The notes: a model not told the origin generated them from the letters alone. A stretch of DNA of 49,414 nucleotides from UMGS1766 sp963660915 (GCA_963660915.1 CAVLAO010000008.1:1-49414); one strand, 5' to 3'; positions 1-9,033 are shown, counted from the first letter of the stretch. Translations and numbers: made by a program.

Positions 1-50
1 ATTATCGTCTATGTTGCCCAAAATTCTGCGCACAACTGTTTCATTATGAG

Positions 51-83
51 ATTTTCCCTTGTGCTTCGGCGCAAGGGATTTTA
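51..83. terminator. Hairpin terminator with TTCG loop
   Basis: A 9-bp stem (56-64 with 69-77) closes a TTCG tetraloop and is followed by ATTTTATA on the plus strand. It probably ends a plus-strand gene lying left of the window. The rest of 1-241 holds no gene that I can support. Confidence 0.7.
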
Positions 84-241
84 TAATGCAATTAGTGAAA
101 CAACTTTTCCCGTTATAAAAATGAAAAGAATTCAACGAACACAGGAAAAGCGGTGACACAAGAATAAAAACGGAATTACCGTCATTTGCAATCAACAGAC
201 TCGCAAATCTGAATATCTATTAGCAAGGGGATGGAGGTACC

Positions 242-1225
242 ATGGAGAAGAAAAAAATCGGTCAGCATTTTGCTGACGCAAAAAAAGCCGCAAAGGGATT
301 TCTTGAAAAGTCAAAAGATATTGCTGTTCAGGCAATAGACCAAAATGATGATGGAAAGCTTGATTTCGCTGATGCTACGGCTTTTGCCGACTCCGTTGGA
401 GACATTGCAAAAAAAGGTGCTTCTGCCGTCAAGGAAAGCCGCAGACAAATAGAACGAAAGTCTTTGCGGCCCATTTTTCCTGAAGATTTGGATACAGCAG
501 ATTTTTTCATTTCTAAATTGATTCGAGTTGCTGACAGAGACAAGAAGCATGCAGAAAGCGAAGTTTGCCAAGGTTCTGTCGGTTATCTATCGGATAAAGG
601 CGGTCTTCGCGTTGTAAATATTTTCAAGGATTCACTGGATTCCTTCGGTTTGTCCTTCTACCCGGATATTGATTGTGAATTTTACTATGTAAATCCGTCT
701 GACCGAGATAACTACATTTGCCTTGATGATTATTTTAACTATCTCAAGATGGTACGTGTTAATGAGCTCCAGCGTGTGGCGCAGGACTTAGGTGCAAGGC
801 ATTTTCGAGTCACCTATAAGGAAGAACGCACCTCTTTTTCAGAAGCAAAAAGCAAGGCTCAAATCAAGGCTGCGAAAATTGCCGATGCCAAGGCTGAGCA
901 CGATATCTCAGAAAAGAAATATTCAATGATTGATGTTGCAGCCGAGATGGAGATGGACGGACATCCACCTAAACAGCCGACGCTTGTGTATCTGCAGAAG
1001 GATGATAATGTTAAGAATCTAATTCATCTGCGGATGACTGGCGGAGACAGTTTCCGGCATCACATGATTTCCATCAAATTAAGCAACTCCTCCGGCATTA
1101 AAGAAAGTGACGCTGTCAAAATTGACGCAGTTCTGAAAGCACTGAAAGTCTGCGGAAACGCTACAGTTGCCAATGAAGTCAGAAATGAGTCACGCAGATA
1201 TTTAGAATACGAAATTGATTTTTAA
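242..1225 (+). CDS. Hypothetical protein with an EF-hand-like loop
   Basis: I do not recognise this 327-residue protein. It starts at an ATG behind GGAGG with a 4-base gap. Residues 1-32 are a Lys/Ala-rich helix. Residues 33-44 read D-x-N-x-D-G-x-x-D-x-x-D, which fits the calcium loop of an EF-hand or dockerin-type repeat at positions 1, 3, 5, 9 and 12. The middle (about 80-190) looks globular, with many aromatic and acidic residues. A charged Lys/Ala/Glu stretch at about 195-230 is probably helical. No signal peptide or membrane segment is visible. It stands alone, with its own terminator after it. The base composition is more AT-rich than the neighbours, which may point to acquisition. No function is proposed. 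Confidence 0.75.
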   Translation: MEKKKIGQHFADAKKAAKGFLEKSKDIAVQAIDQNDDGKLDFADATAFADSVGDIAKKGASAVKESRRQIERKSLRPIFPEDLDTADFFISKLIRVADRDKKHAESEVCQGSVGYLSDKGGLRVVNIFKDSLDSFGLSFYPDIDCEFYYVNPSDRDNYICLDDYFNYLKMVRVNELQRVAQDLGARHFRVTYKEERTSFSEAKSKAQIKAAKIADAKAEHDISEKKYSMIDVAAEMEMDGHPPKQPTLVYLQKDDNVKNLIHLRMTGGDSFRHHMISIKLSNSSGIKESDAVKIDAVLKALKVCGNATVANEVRNESRRYLEYEIDF

Positions 1226-1241
1226 GACGAATAGACGAAAC

Positions 1242-1281
1242 AAGAGGGGCTTCTTCACCTTGTTGTGAAGAAGCCCCTCTT
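1242..1281. terminator. Strong 17-bp hairpin between convergent genes
   Basis: A perfect 17-bp stem (1242-1258 with 1265-1281) and a 6-base loop lie between the convergent genes at 242 and 1303. T-runs on either side are short, but the position and stem strength suggest a shared bidirectional terminator. Confidence 0.75.
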
Positions 1282-1302
1282 AAATCATACTTCAATTAAT
1301 TT

Positions 1303-2289
1303 TTACAGATCGCTCAGGCTCAGGTAATTCAACGGATTCGTCGTAGAAGATACATATAGTCCGGAGAACGTACCCAAACGCACCTCAAAGTGGCAGTGCA
1401 CACCGGTTACTTTTCCGGTCGCACCCATTTGTGCAATGGATTCTCCCTGCTCCACCATCTGCCCTACACTGACATAAATGGCCTCGTTATGCGCATAATA
1501 GGTGTGGGTTCCGTTGTCGTGCTGGATGACAATCAAGTTTCCGTAACCGCCGTTATCCCATCCGGCATAGACTACCTTGCCTGCACGGGCGGCAACAATA
1601 TTTCGCCCTCCGGAAGAATCAATATCCACACCGTCGTGCTTGCGGTTTGCACCATTGATTGTGTCAATCCCGTAGCTTCCGGTATAGTTACCGTGGGCCG
1701 GCCAGATAAATTCCGGTCGTTCCTTTGTTCCCACCCGAATCACAGTATCCTGTGCCTCTGTCACCGTAACAGAAGAAATTGTTTTGGCCACCACTGTCGT
1801 ACCATTGATTGCACTGATCCGGGTAGTCACTTCGAGTTCTCCGTCCCAGCCTTCCTCTGTAACGATTTCATCCGTGTAAAGCGTGTCGTCCTCCACCGTC
1901 ACAGTCTGCGCCTCAATGACCCTGTGCTCTACTACTGTGGAAGATGTGCGCACCCGCAATGCGTCAGCAACAGCCTGTTCTGCCTGCTGACCGGTTGGGA
2001 TTGTACTGTCCAATGTGCCGGACACTTCCTCGCTCTGCAAATCGCTGAGCACTTTGCTGTCGTCTGTATTCCCATTGCAGTAAGACGCCACCGCCGCCTG
2101 CACCATTTCGGCCAACTCTTTTTCTTCGTCTGCAGCTGCCACAGCCTGACCGTTTACCCGAAGAATCCAGTGGCGTTCTGCACTGACTGCGGAAGCCGTC
2201 GAATTGGCCAGTAATGCACAGGTCAGGCTCAGCGTTAAAACGCCGCCGAAAATAGAACCGCGAAACAGAGGTTTCAAATTGCACTGCAT
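1303..2289 (-). CDS. Secreted M23-family peptidase with G5 domain
   Basis: A 328-residue exported cell-wall hydrolase. The chosen ATG at 2289 has AAGGA about 8 bases upstream and gives a signal peptide: a basic start (MQCNLKPLFRGS), a hydrophobic core, and an Ala-rich cleavage region near residue 35. A longer frame upstream has no export signal at its start. A G5 domain follows at about residues 115-190; this fold is linked to adhesion or cell-wall glycan binding. The C-terminal third is a LytM/M23 domain with the zinc-site motifs HDGVD and HCH near its end. It likely cleaves peptidoglycan peptide bridges at the cell surface. It is monocistronic, with a near-consensus promoter and an operator-like repeat at its start site. 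Confidence 0.9.
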   Translation of the reverse strand: MQCNLKPLFRGSIFGGVLTLSLTCALLANSTASAVSAERHWILRVNGQAVAAADEEKELAEMVQAAVASYCNGNTDDSKVLSDLQSEEVSGTLDSTIPTGQQAEQAVADALRVRTSSTVVEHRVIEAQTVTVEDDTLYTDEIVTEEGWDGELEVTTRISAINGTTVVAKTISSVTVTEAQDTVIRVGTKERPEFIWPAHGNYTGSYGIDTINGANRKHDGVDIDSSGGRNIVAARAGKVVYAGWDNGGYGNLIVIQHDNGTHTYYAHNEAIYVSVGQMVEQGESIAQMGATGKVTGVHCHFEVRLGTFSGLYVSSTTNPLNYLSLSDL

Positions 2290-2342
2290 TGGAAGATCCT
2301 TCCCTTCACCCCAATCGCAGTCCAAAGAAGATCGGCTGCAAT

Positions 2343-2359
2343 TGTTACAAGATGTTACA
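2343..2359 (-). promoter_or_regulatory. Tandem TGTAACA repeat at the M23 gene start site
   Basis: Two copies of TGTAACA (minus strand) start 10 bp apart, directly downstream of the -10 box. Their position across the predicted transcription start suggests a response-regulator operator. The pattern is like the WalR-type TGTWAH repeat, but the copies are 10 bp apart and not 11. Confidence 0.45.
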
Positions 2360-2388
2360 ATTATAACGATTCTGTAATCGCCTGTCAA
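2360..2388 (-). promoter_or_regulatory. Consensus sigma-A promoter of the M23 gene
   Basis: Minus strand: TTGACA (2383-2388), 17-bp spacer, TATAAT (2360-2365). Both boxes match the consensus exactly. The predicted start is near 2353, which gives a leader of about 60 bases. Confidence 0.85.
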
Positions 2389-2462
2389 CTTCAAATTGCC
2401 AGAATTCTTCCAACCGGTAATTCCTTTATTTCTCCATCTCGGTTGCATCACCGCTTCTGTTC

Positions 2463-2491
2463 TTGTTTCTGTTCGATTTTTGCGTTACAAT
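2463..2491 (+). promoter_or_regulatory. Promoter of nadE
   Basis: TTGTTT (2463-2468), 17-bp spacer, TACAAT (2486-2491), placed 45 bases before the nadE ATG. Confidence 0.55.
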
Positions 2492-2536
2492 AGCATTGCA
2501 TTGTTTATTGTTTGATTCAGGAAAGGTTGTGTTCCC

Positions 2537-4468
2537 ATGCAAGACGGATGGATCAAAATCGCTGCGGCAACACCGGAAATACGAGTTGCCGACTGCCAAT
2601 GGAACCGTCAGAGAATTGCGGAGTTGATGCGTCAGGCGGCAAGAGACGGTATTAAAGTGCTCTGTTTTCCGGAGCTTTGCCTGACTGGCTATACCTGCAG
2701 CGACCTGTTTTTGCAGTCCACTTTGCTGCGCGGCGCGGAAGAAGCACTGGAACAGCTTCTGTCAGAGACAAAGGAGCTGGATTTGCTGGCCTGCGTCGGT
2801 CTTCCGGTTCGCATCCGCGGCAAACTCTACAACTGCGCAGCCCTGCTTTGCCGAGGAAGTCTGCTGGGGTTGATACCAAAAACAAACATCCCGAATTACA
2901 CGGAATTCTACGAAGGCCGATGGTTCACTTCCGGACAGGATCTGGACAGTATGGACCGCTGCATTTCCTTTGCCGGTACAAAATCCGTGGTATGCGATAC
3001 GGATGTGGTGTTCCGCTGCAGAACGATGCCGGAGCTGATTGTCGGCGTAGAAATCTGCGAAGATGTCTGGGTTGCAGACACCCCTTCCACCCGTCTATGT
3101 GCCGGCGGAGCAACCTTAATTTTAAATCCATCCGCCAGTGACGAGATCGTCAGCAAGGCAGCATGGCGGAGAACTCTGCTAAGTGCCACTTCCGGTCGCC
3201 TTGCCTGCGGCTATGTCTATGCTGATGCCGGCTGGGGGGAAAGCTCTACGGATCTGATCTATGCCGGACACAATCTGATTCTTGAAAATGGTTCTATTTT
3301 GGCCGAGCAGCGCTTTTCCACCGGTTTGATTTCCAGTGAACTGGACGTAGAAAAGCTGATCCACGAGCGCCAGCGAATGAATACCTTCCCTGCCGCCAGC
3401 AGAACCACGGTCTCTGTTGATTTCGATCTTATGCCTGCAAATACGATTCTCACGCGTCCTATCCGTCCGAACCCCTTTGTTCCTGCCGATCAGGGAGATC
3501 GGGAAGAGCGCTGTGCAGAGATTCTGCAGCTTTCCGCTCAAGGCCTCGCCAAACGGCTGAATCATACTAATGCAAAAACAGCCGTAGTGGGGCTTAGCGG
3601 AGGATTAGACTCTACTCTGGCAATTTTGATCACCGCCATCGCCTTTGACCTTTTGGGCTGGTCTCACAGTGGAATTCTTGCCGTGACAATGCCCTGCTTC
3701 GGCACTACAGACCGCACCCGGGATAACGCCTGTCTGCTGGCCGAGGAACTGGGTGCTGAACTGATGCGAATTGACATTGGCGAGGCCGTACAGGTGCATT
3801 TCCGCGACATTGGTCAAAGCATGGAGGATCATTCCGTCACGTTTGAAAACGGTCAGGCCCGGGAACGCACCCAGGTGCTGATGGATCTGGCTAATAAACG
3901 AGGCGGCCTTGTCATCGGTACCGGCGACCTAAGCGAGCTGGCACTTGGCTGGGCCACCTACAACGGCGACCACATGAGCATGTATGCCGTAAACGCTTCG
4001 ATCCCGAAAACACTGGTGCGCCATCTGGTTGCCTTTGTCAGCGATGACAAGCGGAGCGAAAATGGAGCTCTCTCCATTGTGTTGGATGATATTTTGGACA
4101 CTCCGGTTTCCCCGGAACTTCTGCCGGCAATTGACGGAAAAATTGCGCAAAAAACAGAAGATCTGGTTGGTCCGTATGAACTGCACGACTTTTTCCTGTA
4201 TTATGCCCTTCGCTGGGGATTTGGTCCCAGAAAAATATTCCGCCTTGCACTCTATGCACTTGAAGACAAATACAGTCCGGAGACTATTTTGAAATGGCTG
4301 AAAAATTTCTATCATCGTTTCTTTCAACAGCAATTTAAGCGTTCCTGTCTTCCGGATGGGCCAAAGGTCGGAACCGTCACCCTCAGCCCGAGAGGCGATT
4401 GGCGGATGCCTTCCGATGCGGTCAACACCCTGTGGACGCAGGAACTGGAACAGATTTCACTTCCCTGA
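2537..4468 (+). CDS. nadE: Glutamine-dependent NAD+ synthetase
   Basis: A 643-residue two-domain enzyme that makes NAD+ from deamido-NAD+, ATP and glutamine, the last step of NAD synthesis. The N-terminal half (about 1-290) is a nitrilase-type glutaminase with its Glu-Lys-Cys triad visible in FPEL, PKTNIPNY and EICEDVW. The C-terminal half is the ATP-pyrophosphatase synthetase with the SGGLDS loop near residue 354 and the GTGDLSELALGW segment. The length is typical of the glutamine-dependent form. AGGAAAGG precedes the ATG by about 10 bases. The gene has its own promoter and terminator. The NAD regulator niaR is also in the window but 20 kb away, and I see no niaR-like operator here. Confidence 0.95.
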   Translation: MQDGWIKIAAATPEIRVADCQWNRQRIAELMRQAARDGIKVLCFPELCLTGYTCSDLFLQSTLLRGAEEALEQLLSETKELDLLACVGLPVRIRGKLYNCAALLCRGSLLGLIPKTNIPNYTEFYEGRWFTSGQDLDSMDRCISFAGTKSVVCDTDVVFRCRTMPELIVGVEICEDVWVADTPSTRLCAGGATLILNPSASDEIVSKAAWRRTLLSATSGRLACGYVYADAGWGESSTDLIYAGHNLILENGSILAEQRFSTGLISSELDVEKLIHERQRMNTFPAASRTTVSVDFDLMPANTILTRPIRPNPFVPADQGDREERCAEILQLSAQGLAKRLNHTNAKTAVVGLSGGLDSTLAILITAIAFDLLGWSHSGILAVTMPCFGTTDRTRDNACLLAEELGAELMRIDIGEAVQVHFRDIGQSMEDHSVTFENGQARERTQVLMDLANKRGGLVIGTGDLSELALGWATYNGDHMSMYAVNASIPKTLVRHLVAFVSDDKRSENGALSIVLDDILDTPVSPELLPAIDGKIAQKTEDLVGPYELHDFFLYYALRWGFGPRKIFRLALYALEDKYSPETILKWLKNFYHRFFQQQFKRSCLPDGPKVGTVTLSPRGDWRMPSDAVNTLWTQELEQISLP

Positions 4469-4477
4469 CGGCATAAT

Positions 4478-4518
4478 AAAATCACCCCTTTGCTTTCGGA
4501 AAGCAAAGGGGTGATTTT
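4478..4518. terminator. Bidirectional terminator between nadE and ileS
   Basis: A near-perfect inverted repeat of about 20 bp per arm (4478-4497 with 4499-4518), with A-run and T-run at the ends, lies between the convergent nadE and ileS. Confidence 0.9.
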
Positions 4519-4526
4519 CTATTCTC

Positions 4527-7337
4527 TTATTCCAGATGCATACCGGCAACAACCCTAGCGCAACGGGGGCAAAGCTCCGCATGACCTTCGGCAGTACCGA
4601 TCGACGGATGATGATTCCAGCAGCGGGGGCACTTGGGGTCCTCATCCATTTCCACCTTAACGGTCAAGCCGGGGAAACTCTCGCCCACATAGCCTTCTCC
4701 TTCGCCGTGAACCAGATTCACCTCAGAGACAATAAACAGTGCCTCAAAGTGATGCTTCTTCAGGCTCTCAAACCGCTCCCAAGCCTCGTCGTTGAAATAC
4801 AGCGTCAACTTAGCATCGGTCGACTTCTTAACCGTTTTCGCCGCACGGACTTCTTCCAATGCCTTATTCACGTCGTCCTTCAATGCAAGGATCTTATCCC
4901 AATAGACCTGCTGTTCCTCATTAAACACATAGTCGGGGTTCACCTGAGGAATATCGTTAAACAGCACGCTCTCCGCATCATCGCTCTTGCTGTGGGGCAT
5001 AGCTGCCCAGATTTCCTCACTGGTAAAGGCCAGGATAGGTGCCAGCAGACGGACCATCGAATCCAACACAATGTAAATAGCACTTTGTGCGCTGCGGCGC
5101 GGCAGAGAATCCGTATCCTCGCAATAGAGGCGATCCTTAATAATGTCCAGATAGAAATTGGACATATCCACCACGCAGAAATTATAAATTGCACGGTATA
5201 CGCCATGGAATTCATAGTCATCGTAGCACCGACGGCACTCTGCAACCAGATCGTTGCAGCGGCTGACCGCCCACTGATCCAGTTCGATCATATCAGCATA
5301 GGCCACTGTGTTGTCCGGATCAAAGCCATTCAGGTTGCCCAAAATATAGCGGCAGGTATTGCGCACCTTCAAATAGGTGTCGCTGAGCTGCTTCAAAATC
5401 GGCTTGGACAGACGCATGTCCTGCGTGTAGTCCGCAGAGGAAACCCACAGGCGGAGAATATCTGCGCCGTAGTCCTTAATCGTATCCTGCGGGCTGATTG
5501 CATTGCCCAGGGACTTGTGCATCACCTTGCCCTGGCCGTCCACCGTCCAGCCGTGGGTGATGATCTGCTTATAGGGTGCAATACCGTTGGAGGCGATGCT
5601 GGTCAGCATGGAGGACTGGAACCAGCCACGATACTGGTCGCCGCCTTCCAGATAGATGTCGGCGGGATACTGAAGCTCAGGCCGCGCCTTGCAGACCGCA
5701 TTCCAGGTGGAACCGGAATCGAACCAAACGTCCAGAATGTCTTTCTCTTTGCGGAATTTCTTTCCGCCGCAATCGCACTGAGCATCGGCAGGCATCAACT
5801 CTTCCACTGTCTTCGCCCACCATGCATTGGAACCCTCGGCGCGGAAGATCTCTGCAACCTTGTCGATGGAGGCATCGGTGCAGTAGGGTTTTCCGCAGTC
5901 CTCACAGAAGAACATGGGAATCGGAACACCCCAGGTACGCTGGCGGGAAATGCACCAGTCCGAACGTTCGCGGATCATGGAAATCATCCGCTCCTTGCCC
6001 CACTCCGGCTTCCAATAGATATTTTCGCAGGCATCCACTGCCTGATCTTTAATGGCATCCACGCTGGCAAACCACTGCTGAGTCGCGCGGAAGATGACCG
6101 GTTTCTTGCAGCGCCAGCAATGGGGATAGCTGTGGACGATGTCCTTAGAGGAAAGGATAATTCCGCTGGCAACCAGATCGGCAAAAATGGTGTCATGTGC
6201 TTTGAAGACATGCAGTCCCTCATATTTGCCGGCATACTCATTCAGCTTGCCCTGAGCATTAACGGAAACCTCCATGGTAATATCGGTGGGAATCTCCTCA
6301 TAACGCTGGCAGACATAAAAGTCATCCAAACCGAAGGAGGGCGCCGTATGAACGCAGCCGGAGCCGGCATCCAATGTGACATGGTCACCCAGAATAACGA
6401 GGGAATCCCTCTCCATGAATGGATGGTAAGCAGTCATACGCTCGAACTCACTGCCGCACAAGGTGGCAATTTTTTCGTACTCTGTGATACCGCTTTCTTT
6501 CATGACACTGTCGGCCAGTTCATCAGCAACGATATAAATTTCATCGTTGGCCTTCACCAGCGCGTAGTCATACTGGGGATTCAGGCAGATCGCCATGTTG
6601 CCGGGCAACGTCCAGGTGGTGGTCGTCCAGATGACAAAGTACATTTTGGACAGGTCGCCGTACTGGCTCAGCTTGCCCTTGTCGTCGTGCACACGGAACT
6701 TAACAAAGATGGTCGTAACCGGATCGTCTGCGTACTCCACTTCAGCCTCTGCCAATGCGGTTTCACAGGTGGGGCACCAGTAAGTGGGCTTCAAGCCCTG
6801 ATAAATCAGGCCCTTCTTTGCCATTGCGCCGAACACTTCTACTTCGGCTGCCTCGAACTCCGGTTTCAGGGTGACGTAGGGATCGTCCCATTCGCCAATG
6901 ACGCCCAGACGCTTGAAGCCTTCGCGCTGCTTGTCCAACTGTTCCAGAGCAAACGCACGGCACTTATCCCGAAACTCCGGCACCGGCATCTCGCTGCGCT
7001 TGACACCCTGCTTCTGCACGGCGGTCTCGATGGGCATACCGTGGGTATCCCAACCGGGAATATAGGGTGCCTGAAAGCCCGTCATGTTCTTATAGCGGAC
7101 AATAAAATCCTTGAGGATCTTGTTCATTGCCGTGCCGATGTGGATCTCGCCATTGGCATAAGGGGGGCCGTCGTGAAGAACGAAGCGGGGCTTGCCGTCG
7201 TTCTTGGCCATCAGCTTGTGGTAAATGTCCTTGCGTTGGAATTCCTCCAGCATCCCCGGCTCACGCTTTGCCAGACCGGCACGCATAGGAAAGTCTGTCT
7301 GCGGCAGATTGATTGTCTTGTTGTAATCCAGACCCAT
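4527..7337 (-). CDS. ileS: Isoleucyl-tRNA synthetase
   Basis: A 936-residue class I aminoacyl-tRNA synthetase that charges tRNA-Ile. The HIGH motif appears as HIGT in PYANGEIHIGTAMNK, a form common in Firmicutes. KMSKS appears as KVMHKS before LGN. The large editing domain lies between them (CP1 region, with WTTTTWTLPGN). The C-terminus has a two-CxxC zinc site (CPRCWNHH and CPRCARV). The ATG at 7337 starts the conserved MGLDYNKTINLP sequence and has GAGAGGAAG upstream; an extension further upstream is not conserved-looking. It is the last gene of the minus-strand cluster. The divIVA-ileS order is the usual one in Firmicutes. I found no T-box leader: the gap to divIVA is only 87 bases. Confidence 0.96.
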   Translation of the reverse strand: MGLDYNKTINLPQTDFPMRAGLAKREPGMLEEFQRKDIYHKLMAKNDGKPRFVLHDGPPYANGEIHIGTAMNKILKDFIVRYKNMTGFQAPYIPGWDTHGMPIETAVQKQGVKRSEMPVPEFRDKCRAFALEQLDKQREGFKRLGVIGEWDDPYVTLKPEFEAAEVEVFGAMAKKGLIYQGLKPTYWCPTCETALAEAEVEYADDPVTTIFVKFRVHDDKGKLSQYGDLSKMYFVIWTTTTWTLPGNMAICLNPQYDYALVKANDEIYIVADELADSVMKESGITEYEKIATLCGSEFERMTAYHPFMERDSLVILGDHVTLDAGSGCVHTAPSFGLDDFYVCQRYEEIPTDITMEVSVNAQGKLNEYAGKYEGLHVFKAHDTIFADLVASGIILSSKDIVHSYPHCWRCKKPVIFRATQQWFASVDAIKDQAVDACENIYWKPEWGKERMISMIRERSDWCISRQRTWGVPIPMFFCEDCGKPYCTDASIDKVAEIFRAEGSNAWWAKTVEELMPADAQCDCGGKKFRKEKDILDVWFDSGSTWNAVCKARPELQYPADIYLEGGDQYRGWFQSSMLTSIASNGIAPYKQIITHGWTVDGQGKVMHKSLGNAISPQDTIKDYGADILRLWVSSADYTQDMRLSKPILKQLSDTYLKVRNTCRYILGNLNGFDPDNTVAYADMIELDQWAVSRCNDLVAECRRCYDDYEFHGVYRAIYNFCVVDMSNFYLDIIKDRLYCEDTDSLPRRSAQSAIYIVLDSMVRLLAPILAFTSEEIWAAMPHSKSDDAESVLFNDIPQVNPDYVFNEEQQVYWDKILALKDDVNKALEEVRAAKTVKKSTDAKLTLYFNDEAWERFESLKKHHFEALFIVSEVNLVHGEGEGYVGESFPGLTVKVEMDEDPKCPRCWNHHPSIGTAEGHAELCPRCARVVAGMHLE

Positions 7338-7354
7338 AGGTTGTCTCTTCCTCT

Positions 7355-7408
7355 CTGAAAAAGGCACGAAAGTCACAGCCGCGGCAAACAACGCACTGCG
7401 GCTGTGAC
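7355..7408 (-). terminator. Hairpin between divIVA and ileS
   Basis: A perfect 11-bp inverted repeat (7372-7382 with 7398-7408) has, in the minus direction, TTTCGTGCCTTTTT after it. It may partly terminate the upstream transcript and so lower ileS output, or mark an ileS promoter boundary. Confidence 0.55.
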
Positions 7409-7424
7409 AACGGCGTTTTCTAAT

Positions 7425-8171
7425 TTACTTAATTTCGTAATTGCGACCAAAACGAAGCTCGCTTAAATCCAGGCGGCGCGTAGGAAATTCGTCCGCGGAT
7501 TCCGTGGACTGATCCTCTGTCTCCTCCGCTGCAGGTGCCTCTGCAGGCGCTTCTTCTGCTGCAGACTCTTCCGCAGGTACTTCCTCTGTCGGCGCTTCCT
7601 GTGTTGATTCCTCGTCACTTGCTTTTTCCGCCTTCAGATTGTCTCTCTGGGCATCCATTGCGCGACGAATGTCTTCCAGAGCATCACCGGTAGGCAAACC
7701 GCCTTTTTGCTCGCTCTCAGCATCCATTGCCGGCAGGGAAGCCAGAAATTCCTGTTCGTGGGTCAGCAGGTCGCGGATACCGGCGGACATGGCAACAACG
7801 CTGCTCTTCATGGACTTTGCCCGCTCTTCCAGTGCGGCAATCTCCTGCTTCAGCTCATCGGTACGCTTGCGGGCAACGCCTTCTGTCTCTGCCAGAATCT
7901 TTGCCTGCTTGCTCTTGGCCTCTTCCACAATCTCATTGCCCATCTTCTGAGCCGCCAACAGGGTTGCACGCATTGCACCCTCTGTCTCCTGATATTCCGT
8001 AATCTTATCGGCCAACACCTTCATCTTGCGCTTCAGTGCTGCATTTTCTTTGAACAACTCCGTATAATCAGCGGTCAGCTGATCCAGAAAATTGTCCACA
8101 TCCTGCATATCATAGCCGCCTTTTTTTGCTTTCGGAAATACGCGCTCTTCCACTTCCTGCGGCGTCAGCAT
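7425..8171 (-). CDS. divIVA: DivIVA-family septum/pole protein
   Basis: A 248-residue DivIVA/GpsB-type protein. Residues 1-60 (MLTPQEVEERVFPKAKKGGYDMQDVD and on) match the lipid-binding N-terminal domain with its conserved DVDxFLD segment. Residues about 35-140 form a coiled coil. A long acidic Glu/Pro/Ala tail (about 180-230) follows, and the protein ends in a basic-polar segment RRLDLSELRFGRNYEIK. The family marks curved membrane at septa and poles and recruits division proteins. The ATG at 8171 has AAAGGGG 8 bases upstream; the in-frame TTG just above lies inside that ribosome site. It sits between sepF and ileS, the standard Firmicute neighbourhood. Confidence 0.93.
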   Translation of the reverse strand: MLTPQEVEERVFPKAKKGGYDMQDVDNFLDQLTADYTELFKENAALKRKMKVLADKITEYQETEGAMRATLLAAQKMGNEIVEEAKSKQAKILAETEGVARKRTDELKQEIAALEERAKSMKSSVVAMSAGIRDLLTHEQEFLASLPAMDAESEQKGGLPTGDALEDIRRAMDAQRDNLKAEKASDEESTQEAPTEEVPAEESAAEEAPAEAPAAEETEDQSTESADEFPTRRLDLSELRFGRNYEIK

Positions 8172-8214
8172 AGTAAAAACCCCTTTCAATGGTCAATCTA
8201 TCATGATCTTTCGA

Positions 8215-8991
8215 TTAGTTTGATTTCTGGTTCACCAGCGGATTATCCAGCAGGGTACCCAGGCGGTCCCCCACGATATCAATGGTGCTGGGCGTTGCCA
8301 CAACGGTGTTTGAGCTGACGCTGCTCACCTTTCCGCCCAGAGCAAAAGCAGCCCCGGCAACAAAATCCGTCACCCGACGGCTTAGATCCGGAGAAGTTTC
8401 CTCCAGATTCAAAACCACAGTTTGATTTGCTCTGAGACAGTCTGCATACTCCGTCCCGTCCCGGAACTCCTTTGGATGAAACACCTTTACCTGCTGAGGC
8501 GCTCCGGCATTGAAATCAACTACATTGTTGGCGCGACGGCGGCTCTGTCCTGCACTGGCACCGGTGTTGCTGCTGCGGCCGGAATTGCCGGAACCGGTAT
8601 AGTCCGAAGCTACAGAACCGGTACTGCCGTAGCTGCTGTAATTTGCAGACCGACCGGCAGAAGCGCTTGCACCTGCATAGTCGCGAGAAGCATAGCCTCC
8701 GTCGGTTTCAGGAGTTTCCTCCTCTTCCTGCTCCTGCTCCTCGGCATCGAAGGCGAAGCTGCGACGCTCCCGCTTTTGCTTGGATCTGCCAAAGCCAAAG
8801 CTGAATCGCTCCCGCTGAGGCTTCTCCTCCTCGTAATCATCATAGCGATATTCTTCCTCATCCCCATAGGATGATTCGTCATAATCGTCGTAGTCTCCGT
8901 ATTCTTCCTGTTCGTCCAGATCCTCATCAATCTCATCTTCGGTTTTGACCATCCGACCGAACTCATCACGTAGCGTTCCAAAAAATCCCAT
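8215..8991 (-). CDS. sepF: Cell division protein SepF
   Basis: A 258-residue protein that bundles and anchors FtsZ at the membrane. The first residues (MGFFGTLRDEFGRM) are the amphipathic membrane-binding helix. The conserved SepF core is the last 95 residues or so (QVKVFHPKEF, VVLNLEE, RRVTDFVAGAAFAL, FLV-type strand end). Between them lies an unusually long linker of about 140 residues, first Asp/Glu/Tyr-rich (many DDY, EEY), then Ser/Gly-rich. SepF of model species is near 150 residues, so the extra length is all linker. GGAAGG precedes the ATG. It is flanked by yggS and divIVA. Confidence 0.93.
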   Translation of the reverse strand: MGFFGTLRDEFGRMVKTEDEIDEDLDEQEEYGDYDDYDESSYGDEEEYRYDDYEEEKPQRERFSFGFGRSKQKRERRSFAFDAEEQEQEEEETPETDGGYASRDYAGASASAGRSANYSSYGSTGSVASDYTGSGNSGRSSNTGASAGQSRRRANNVVDFNAGAPQQVKVFHPKEFRDGTEYADCLRANQTVVLNLEETSPDLSRRVTDFVAGAAFALGGKVSSVSSNTVVATPSTIDIVGDRLGTLLDNPLVNQKSN

Positions 8992-9033
8992 AATGCAAGG
9001 TTCCTTCCTGTTGATTGGGTAAATTGCGCTGAC

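Noticed and set aside
4536..7358. A 940-codon open frame antisense to ileS
   Set aside because: It is the complement of a full, motif-complete ileS; its translation has no domain or ribosome site and arises from codon bias.
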